Positions 35,101 through 41,500 of a stretch of DNA of 64,000 nt are shown one piece after another. The notes below the pieces were generated by a model. That model saw only the letters and a list, made by a program, of their open reading frames with translations, searched no databases and was not told the DNA's origin. Source of the stretch: Blattamonas nauphoetae (taxonomy: Eukaryota; Preaxostyla; Oxymonadida). The stretch is taken from positions 62,001 through 126,000 of the forward strand of contig JARBJD010000004.1 of assembly GCA_033064195.1 (NCBI GenBank). Reading direction: 5' to 3'. How positions within the stretch are numbered: position 1 is the stretch's first letter; each line of letters begins with the position of its first letter. Both the position numbers and the translations under genes were made by a program.

Positions 35101-38100
35101 CTCAACATGAACTGGACGAGCGTTCGCTATCGTCGTCGTCATCTTCACCAATCTGTATGTCTCTCCATATTTCAGTTCCACGGTGGGATGCAGCGAGGCT
35201 GAGGCCTGTCCAGTTGTCGCTGAATCAAATCTCGCAGAGATCACTGGCTTCTCTGTCTCGTCCACCACATTCACCAATTCCAGCGAAAATGTCCCAACTT
35301 GCATGTTATGTCCAACAAGCGCAATCGTCGTCCTGTTCCGATCTTCCAAAGCAGCAGCATCGCCATTTCTCATCACTCGGCCAGGTTCTTCAATCGTCGA
35401 GAAAGTGAAGGTCGAGTGGAGGATCAGTTCCACTCCTTCCGCGTCTTCCACTCTCGAAACTGTGTACTCTGTGTCGTAATCCAACTCCACTTTCAATGGA
35501 TCAGCAGAGAACAGAATCGCTGATCCTTCTCCACCAGTTGTTGAGCTCGCTGTGAAATTGAAACAGAATGCGGCTGACGAAGACGAGAGAACATTGATTC
35601 TGTATTTCGCGCCTTCCACCAACACTCGTCCTTCCACCGAGAAGAATGCTGTCTTGTCCAGTTCATCATATCCACTCCGTGTCAAAGTGGTGATTCGGAC
35701 AGGTTCAGGAATTGTTGAGAACGAAGTCACATCCAACACAACATTCTGGAATGTGTCGGTTGAGATCATCGATGTGATTGTGTATTCCATTCCATATCTC
35801 AACGATGCCTCGTCCAGAGGATAAAGCGACATGTTCACAACAGGCAACGCTGTCAGCGACGTTGGAGCAAGAGTGATTGTCGTTTCTTGAGTCTGTCCAT
35901 CTTCATCCCTTCCAGACAATGCGATGATGTACGATTCTGCCACAAATCCACTTCCCTCAAACGAAAGTGTCAGCCAGTCAGTCGAGTTCACTTGGGCGAT
36001 GTTCGTGAGCCGTGCCGAGGGGTAAGGAATGCTGAACGTGAGAGGACTCGGCTTGCTGAGCGACGTCGAGTTGAACACGATGCACTTCACTTCGTATTCT
36101 CGAGCATATCGCAACTTCGACGATTCTGTCGCTGACATTCCGAATGTCCCAGACAGCGATGAAAGAGTGGGAGAGGTCAGAGAAATCGTCAGCTCGTTCT
36201 GATTTGCTGTCTTCACTTTCATTTCATACGATCCTTCTCGAAAGTGATAGCCAGAAATCGTAATCGATGCTGTTGTTGGATTGGCTGTGCTTCCTGTCAC
36301 TCCATCCACTCCTGCCTGTCCGTACGGGAACGACCACGATCGGAGTGTGTATGTCTTCCCACTCGCCAGAGTTGGGAGGATTGTCGTTGTGCTCAGAGCG
36401 AAGTCAGCGGAGGCTGTCGTCGATGTCCCAAATGTCAGAAAGATCAGACGAGGAACATTCGCTCCTTCCAACAACACTCCCATCTGTCCCTTGATCTTCT
36501 CGCTCATCGTCATTGACACTGTCGCTGTCGTTCCCACAATCTCCACCGACGACGAGACAACTGCTGCAGACCTCCCCACCTGCGGGATCAACGAACCATC
36601 CGATGAAGTCGTGTCACAATGATAGATATTAGGACTTCCAGATGTCGAATCACAAAACTGAATAGAAGTTGAATTCAGAAGCGTAGCCGACATTGTCAAC
36701 GTCGCCACATCTCTTGACGAAACAGTTCCATTTGCTTTGCATGCCCGAAACTGCACAGACGTCATTTTCGCTGATGGGACAGTTCTGAATAACACCCCGC
36801 CTCCATACGTGTTGGTCGAACACTCGAGAAAAGCACAGTTGGAGAGTGTTGAGGGAGTGTTGATGAGATAAAGAGCTCCTCCTCGACCTTTCGCCCAACA
36901 TTTCTCGAAAAAGCAGTTTGATATTGTTGATGACCCAGAGATCTCTGATATGATGGCGCCTGCTGTATTGAATTCATAATTACCAGTCGATGCGCATTCA
37001 GTGAAGGACGAATCGCTGACAGTCAATCCTGTTCCGGTGGCTTTAGAGGAATAACGAATCGCACCACCGTCATTGCTTTTTCCTGTCACTGTGCATTTGT
37101 GGAAGAAGCACTTTGAGACGGAGAGGGTGGATGAGACGTCAGGCAAGTAGATTGCAGCTCCTCCATATTCTCCTTCTTTCTCGGAGTAGGTCATTGTGTT
37201 GAATGTGCAGAGAATGAAGGAGAGGGAGGTGACGCCTGTGGGGAGGGTGTATTGGGAATGCGTGCTATTGTAGTTTTTGGATTGTTCTGTTTTGGCGGCA
37301 TTGGAGGTGTGGGTGCAGTGGGAGAACGTTGTGTTTTGGCAGAGCAGAGAGCCTCCCATGTTGATGTCCAGCATTCCCGTCCCGCTTTGGTGGTTCGACG
37401 AGCGGGAAAGCGAACAGCCGACCAATGTCTGCGACACACACGACCCGAATTTCAGAGACGGCAACGATTCACAATTCGAAGCGCAAGAACTGCTCATGTT
37501 CACAAGCGAACACGCCGAAAGATGCGTGGTTGTCGTTGAATCAGGTCGGAGGGGAACAATCTCCCCTGTCGACGGATGCAGTCCAAACGAGAAGAGAGGA
37601 CCAGTTCCAGACGAAAGAATCTTCGAGTCCAAGCGAAGACCAGATCCAAACACAGAGACGGCAGCTGAAGTGGACAATGTGTCAACCAATGGCGGTTGAG
37701 CGTCCTCTTTCCACACAATCTCACTTGACGACACAACAATTCTTGACCCAAATCTTGTTGGCGATTCCTCCGAGTTGACAACAAGAAATGGCGATTCGAG
37801 TCCACAAGAGACCAGCTTTCCTTCTTCAAAGAGCACTGTTGAACTTTCAACAAGAAAGATGCTGCTTTCTCTCTCATTGTTGTCAATCGTCACTTGTTGA
37901 ACGTTAACGGTGCTATTCTGCAAGTTCAACATGAATAATCTTTTGGAAACTGATTTTGCGACAGAATTGTCACATTTTGAATGATAACGAGTCTGGGCTT
38001 CAGGTTCATCGCTTTGGAAATTGTTCAAACTTCTTTCGACTTTGTTTGGTGTGATTGTTGTGTTGTGTCCGACAAGATGAATGTCTTGATTAATGATGCC

Positions 38101-38274
38101 CAGCGATTCAGCAAGAAGATGAGCATTTTCAGGGAGTTGGACCTGTTTTGTTTCGATAGTTGTGGAAGATAGAGTATTTGCTTCCGTTGGTAGATACTCC
38201 AGGAGAGTTTGGGGCACAGTCGAGGAGTAACAGAAAATAGTAGTGAAGAGGAGGACAATAAGAGAGTATCCCAT
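29110..38274 (-). CDS. G3: largest giant beta-helix/Ig-like/pseudokinase membrane protein
   Basis: A single open frame of 3054 residues from ATG 38274 to TGA. The signal peptide is MGYSLIVLLFTTIFCYSS. The first beta-helix has the same GGA./C.F pattern as G2. Residues 857-2113 are three A-B-C-D super-repeats. The second beta-helix is headed by CGTFKNPCPTIESGW. The transmembrane helix lies near residue 2690 (WWLPLVIVIAASAILILFIVVF), followed by CYRRR. The cytoplasmic kinase-like domain is at about 2790-3020, with RLSDVGE, WEPPEQ, VFRLGLLLWEITTG and LDPLNRPS, and again no HRD. It differs from G2 mainly in the extra super-repeat and in a Lys/Asn-rich insert after residue about 80 that it shares with G4. 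No introns are needed. I infer a surface receptor or adhesin with a longer stalk than G1 or G2. Confidence 0.9.
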   Translation of the reverse strand: MGYSLIVLLFTTIFCYSSTVPQTLLEYLPTEANTLSSTTIETKQVQLPENAHLLAESLGIINQDIHLVGHNTTITPNKVERSLNNFQSDEPEAQTRYHSKCDNSVAKSVSKRLFMLNLQNSTVNVQQVTIDNNERESSIFLVESSTVLFEEGKLVSCGLESPFLVVNSEESPTRFGSRIVVSSSEIVWKEDAQPPLVDTLSTSAAVSVFGSGLRLDSKILSSGTGPLFSFGLHPSTGEIVPLRPDSTTTTHLSACSLVNMSSSCASNCESLPSLKFGSCVSQTLVGCSLSRSSNHQSGTGMLDINMGGSLLCQNTTFSHCTHTSNAAKTEQSKNYNSTHSQYTLPTGVTSLSFILCTFNTMTYSEKEGEYGGAAIYLPDVSSTLSVSKCFFHKCTVTGKSNDGGAIRYSSKATGTGLTVSDSSFTECASTGNYEFNTAGAIISEISGSSTISNCFFEKCWAKGRGGALYLINTPSTLSNCAFLECSTNTYGGGVLFRTVPSAKMTSVQFRACKANGTVSSRDVATLTMSATLLNSTSIQFCDSTSGSPNIYHCDTTSSDGSLIPQVGRSAAVVSSSVEIVGTTATVSMTMSEKIKGQMGVLLEGANVPRLIFLTFGTSTTASADFALSTTTILPTLASGKTYTLRSWSFPYGQAGVDGVTGSTANPTTASITISGYHFREGSYEMKVKTANQNELTISLTSPTLSSLSGTFGMSATESSKLRYAREYEVKCIVFNSTSLSKPSPLTFSIPYPSARLTNIAQVNSTDWLTLSFEGSGFVAESYIIALSGRDEDGQTQETTITLAPTSLTALPVVNMSLYPLDEASLRYGMEYTITSMISTDTFQNVVLDVTSFSTIPEPVRITTLTRSGYDELDKTAFFSVEGRVLVEGAKYRINVLSSSSAAFCFNFTASSTTGGEGSAILFSADPLKVELDYDTEYTVSRVEDAEGVELILHSTFTFSTIEEPGRVMRNGDAAALEDRNRTTIALVGHNMQVGTFSLELVNVVDETEKPVISARFDSATTGQASASLHPTVELKYGETYRLVKMTTTIANARPVHVEPSLSFIVTDEPSRLTEVGTVVPEDDSRQVKMALTGIKMTNGPFSLTLNNSKTLTATFEANGESGSMSAILFSQEESKVDLKYDTEYTVTGLTDKENKPTFFHSSLSFRTPLEPTRLVKLNVAKYDDDKTRIFVELIGSKLGTTGNYSVELSLDGSVKHTIDMSLTSESKWIGSALLYPSSSCELEYGKTYDVSNFTHTLNSVTSSRFFESNTLEIDAEPARITTLTRSGYDELDKTAFFSVEGRVLVEGESYRINVLSSSSAAFCFNFTASSTTGGEGSAILFSADPSKVELDYDTEYTVSRVEDAEGVELILHSTFTFSTIEEPGRVMRNGDAAALEDRNRTTIALVGHNMQVGTFSLELVNVVDETEKPVISARFDSATTGQASASLHPTVELKYGGTYRLVKMTTTMANARPVHVEPSLSFIVGVEPSRLTEIGTVVAEDSDRRVKIGLTGIKMTNGPFSLTLNNSKTLTATFEANGESGSMSAILFSQEESKVDLKYDTEYTVTGLTDKENKPTFFHSSLSFRTPAEPTRLVKLNVAKYDDDKTRIFVELIGSKLGTTGNYSVELSLDGDVIHTIDFSLTSESKWIGSALLYPSSSCELEYGKTYDVSNFTHTLNSVTSSRFFESNTLEIDAEPARITTLTLSGYDELDKTAFFSVEGRVLVEGAKYRINVLSSSSAAFCFNFTASSTTGGEGSAILFSADPSKVELDYDTAYTVSRVEDAEGVELILHSTFTFSTIEEPGRVMRNGDAAALEDRNRTTIALVGHNMQVGTFSLELVNVVDETEKPVISARFDSATTGQASASLHPTVELKYGETYRLVKMTTTIANARPVHVEPSLSFIVTDEPSRLTEVGTVVPEDDSRQVKMALTGIKMTNGPFSLTLNNSKTLTATFEANGESGSMSAILFSQEESKVDLKYDTEYTVTGLTDKENKPTFFHSSLSFRTPLEPTRLVKLNVAKYDDDKTRIFVELVGSKLGTTGNYSVELSLDGSVKHTIDMSLTSESKWIGSALLYPSSSCELEYGKTYDVSNFTHTLNSVTSSRFFESNTLEIGIEPARIESFYSATLNNARSMLTAKFTGREFKSEMGPVLLKSGTNTFESVGNVRFVNSANCEADFMVGDSEPGLVYDQSYSLATIDGGSSFFVNSDVSVRVPAPPLLTHVSFAPLNKLGISGLILFEGTDLESNKEYIITLEPSFSFTIRISASTSASSSPVLVGWNDSLPFGSTFKIASITPVDPMDGDVILKSLLSFNTSDRPTDLFIHLDSKSTDSSLFCGTFKNPCPTIESGWKIVNGLRFARPTLGIIDSTTLSSQLTVSEGMHVLLTHGSNSEPTLTIPSSATHSEGSGLIVVTMASLEIVDVDIVLDSPLSSFVLLSASSSGLLLKDGLITQKHQNTLRNSNSDICSWSTGIIQTIDCEMNITNNKFTRISAGVINMNGGNVTIVSSFFSNNSPPDSSFTSIRRNIHCSGQGEIDLQILPTGGDGSKEYPSAWMSLEECVLSGEDAPIDAPLFIPTLSKSSQSKLEKKAGHFDVQIEGKTLIPCGLFLEVFEVSKDKREGKSTNFELSQSSSTSFTETAISIKLPLSKLTSLDPNLEWRGRLVFGSDQITSESFVIQQNSQERMSQSVKDNMKWWLPLVIVIAASAILILFIVVFCYRRRHSKKEEGKKAKEEMDDTPEDLNIVKEEEYPNMASTILDPNAHHSSFIAAKTEKSDPTNNIVPEPSIYVIPGQVNVLKVEADAYGREMIAESSANAGDTLYNRLHGTGKDTPLDRNKMRKDLVNSLKQIYRVRPTASVFSKLSPFWVFLDKLDNLSVRLSDVGETELQGGTGQQGYSQNMKKVGDDGKRWEPPEQAECKVEVDTSKVTVFRLGLLLWEITTGQIPFGETDGVNAQRQVGIGVLPRMDEVRPTELVDLISDCLSLDPLNRPSLNDIEKRLSSIDSPTLVKENEAVHHPQRIEQVDHVFPGKPIGGNEAEEEWNVHEDHNTFSLSGSIE
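31936..35706 (-). repeat. A-B-C-D Ig-like super-repeat, three tandem copies (G3)
   Basis: 3771 bp, exactly 3 x 1257. Copies begin at the Glu of EPVRITTLT (35706), EPARITTLT (34449) and EPARITTLT (33192); EPARIESFY follows at 31935. Long stretches are identical to each other and to copies in G2, including silent sites as far as I can see by eye. Confidence 0.95.
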
Positions 38275-38537
38275 CGTTAATTTCGATGAATCTGATAAGT
38301 AGTCCAGATCAGACCCATTGTTCGACAGTGTGGAAGAACAGTTTGTTGAAAGTCATCCGAATTTTGAAGAAAAAATTGGAAGGTTCAAGTAAACTCCTTG
38401 ATAACACGAGATGACAAGACAGAGAAAAATGAAGCTTTGACCACAAAAGAAGACTGACAACCATGAAATGATACGTGTGGTTAATCCCTCTGTCGGGATG
38501 CATCAAAGAGGAGAGTGTAAAGCTTATTCCAGTGATT

Positions 38538-41500
38538 TCAATTTCTGGTGGGAGAGATCTTGCGAAGACAGAGCGAGCACGATGAGAAGACTGCCTTCGA
38601 CCTGGCCACGACGGGAAGAGAGTGCGGGTATTCCACAAGCATGCCTGCTCTCTTCGGTGACAATGCGGAAGAACGCTGCGTGTGTTCAAAACGAGTGCCG
38701 TCCAGCTTCACGCGAGTCACAGCGGAAGACACGACAATGTGCACACTGCCAGCACTCGTCTCGGCAGGGAACCAGCCGACGAAGAGACACGACGAGAACG
38801 AGATCGTGCACGACGAGAGAGACGAAGACGAGCGGAGAATCTGAAGTGTCGAGCCTGCAGAATCGCCAGCAGACGAAAACACTCCACAATTTTCGAACGA
38901 GCACGATTCGAAGGCCATTTCGGGCTGAGCGGTGCGGACAGAGAGGAGTGGATGGAGGGAGGACGAGGGGGACAGCGTGGACTTCATGTTGATGAAGGAG
39001 GAGTGTGAGATGGAGAGGGAGGACGAGGGAGACGACGACGAGAACGACAGGAAGGGAGTGCTGTGGAGGAGAGTGTTGGCGAAGGTGCATTCGGACAGTT
39101 TCATCACAATCTCTTTGTTCCCGCTCTGCCCTTCCAACAGCACAATCCCTTCCCCCATCTCCATCCACTTCGACTCCACTGCAGACAGAGACAGCCATCC
39201 TTCCACGAGGCAGATCAAACCCATCCCAACCATTCCTGTTTTGTGTTCGAGTTGCACTGACTCCACTACAATCTCTCCTCTCCCCCAAACCACACTCAAC
39301 TTTCCGACTCCATCCAGTTCGGACGATGACGGCAGGGAGAGTGTGAGCGATGCGAATGTCACTCGTCCTGAGTCCACATTCACAACTCCATTTCCAGCTC
39401 TCCCTTCCTCTTTTCGCAGTGTTCCTTCAACAACAATTCGGCTTGTTCTGCCTGTTTTCGATGTCAGCTTCATCGCTCCATTCCCCACCCACACAATCCC
39501 TCCGAACGACGCTTGTGTGCTCACAGTCAGGCAGATCTCGGTGAGAATGTCTTCCATCTTCGTCACCCCTCCTTCCCATCCAGCTGCAATCGTTCCGCAC
39601 GGCGTGGTGTCAGTCCCACATTCTTCTTGATTGTCGCTCCCCTTCCAGTCCACAACAATTTCTGATGATTCCGATTCGGCTGTTTTGACAACAAAGGACG
39701 AGGTGGTCGTCTGACCAGCTCCGAACACGAGGCGACCTCGCCATTCCAAAGACGTGTCCAGCGTTGAGAGTGACGAGAGGGCGAGAGACAGGCGGTGTTC
39801 GGTTTCGGTGAACATGGTGCAGACGGGAGGTGAGAGAGCAATCTGAACGTTCTGTCCATCTTTTCCATCTTTCTGCTTCTCAAACACCTCCAGAAACAGC
39901 GAGCAAGGTATCAGTGTGGTTCCTTTGATGATAAGGCTGAGTGTTTTTTGTGGCTCGTTCAGTTTGCTTGTCGACGATGAAGAGAGCGTCGGGACGAAGA
40001 ATGGAGAAGACGCGATCGCAGGTTTCGCTGTCAGCATACAATCACTCGTTGAGATCCACGCTGATGGGGTTTCCATTCCATCTCCTCCACTCAGACTCTC
40101 AATCTTAATCTCTCCTCCTTCCGAGCAGCGAATGTTTCGGCGGAGAGAAGGAAACGAAGAAGAGTGTGGATTATTGTCGTGGAAAGTACTGGTCTCGATC
40201 TTCAAGCTCCCTCCTTCCATGTCGATCGCTCCATGTGACAGACCAGATAGTACGGTCGATGTGATGGTTGTTGTGGAATGATCAAGAACAATCGCTCCTC
40301 CTCTCCACGAACAGAGGGAATCCTCAGAATGCGAGAGTTGCGACGAGGTTGAGAACGAGCTTGACTCAATCGTCAGATGTCCTCCAACCATTCGAATGAA
40401 GATCAGCGAAGGAGAGTCAGAGAGATCGACATCAACATCATGAACCCGAAGCCGACCTCCCCAAACATCAATCATTCCTTCTCCGTCCAAATCCGATGAT
40501 GCTGATGATGGAGACACAAACAGTTCGGGTCTCGTCGAAGGTCCTGATTCAATCACAACTTCATGATCAGATAAGATCTTCACTTGTTCTTTCTGCGTCG
40601 TGTTGTGAAGAATCGAGATCGACAACGTCGAAATTCCAAGGCCTTCCACAATCTTCCATCCATCCTCAATCGAAGAGCACGGTCGTGTTCGATCTCCACA
40701 AAACAACGTCGAATCTGACGTCGACCCACAATCCACGAAAATTATAATAGTGTCAGGAAGAGAGGCAGTCGTGTCAGAGATCGCATAATGGAAGAGAGTC
40801 TCTCCATCATCCTCGTTCATCGCTTCAATTGAGGTGATTCCGTAAGTTGTGCTGTGTTGGAGAGTTGTTGGCCATCCGATGAGCAGTTCTGATGATCGAG
40901 CTTCGGTTTCAGAGGTGATTGTTGCGATGAAGGAGAGCGAGTCGTTTAGAGTGACATGCAGCGAGTTCCCAACAATGAGATCTGTTCCTGTCAGAACTAC
41001 AAAGCAGCACGTGTGAAGAGTGTTCGAGAAGAAGATCTTCAAATCTGTGATCATCGGAGGGAATGGAACAACGATGGTGATTCCATCTTCAACATGAAAT
41101 CCGCTTGATCCTGTCCAGCTTCCTTTCAGCGTGTATTCTTCTCCATACTTCAGTTGATACGACGGGACTTCTTCTCCAACTGCGAACTCAGCGATGCAGT
41201 GTGTGTTGTCCATAATCTCCACATCCGACAACGATTCCCATGTTGTAGCTCCATTTGTGAGATTCACCTTTCCGGTTTGATAGAGGAAAGCTCTTCCTTC
41301 GAAGGTTACAAACATCTTTGTTCTGTCATCGTTCAACTGCCTTGATTTGATTCCGACAATGCGGGCTGGTTCTTGACATGTCGAGAAAGTGAAGGTCGAG
41401 TGGAGGATCAGTTCCGCTCCTTCCGCGTCTTCCACTGTCGAAACTGTGTACGCTGTGTCGTAGTCCAACTCCACTTTCAATGGATCAGCAGAGAACAGAA

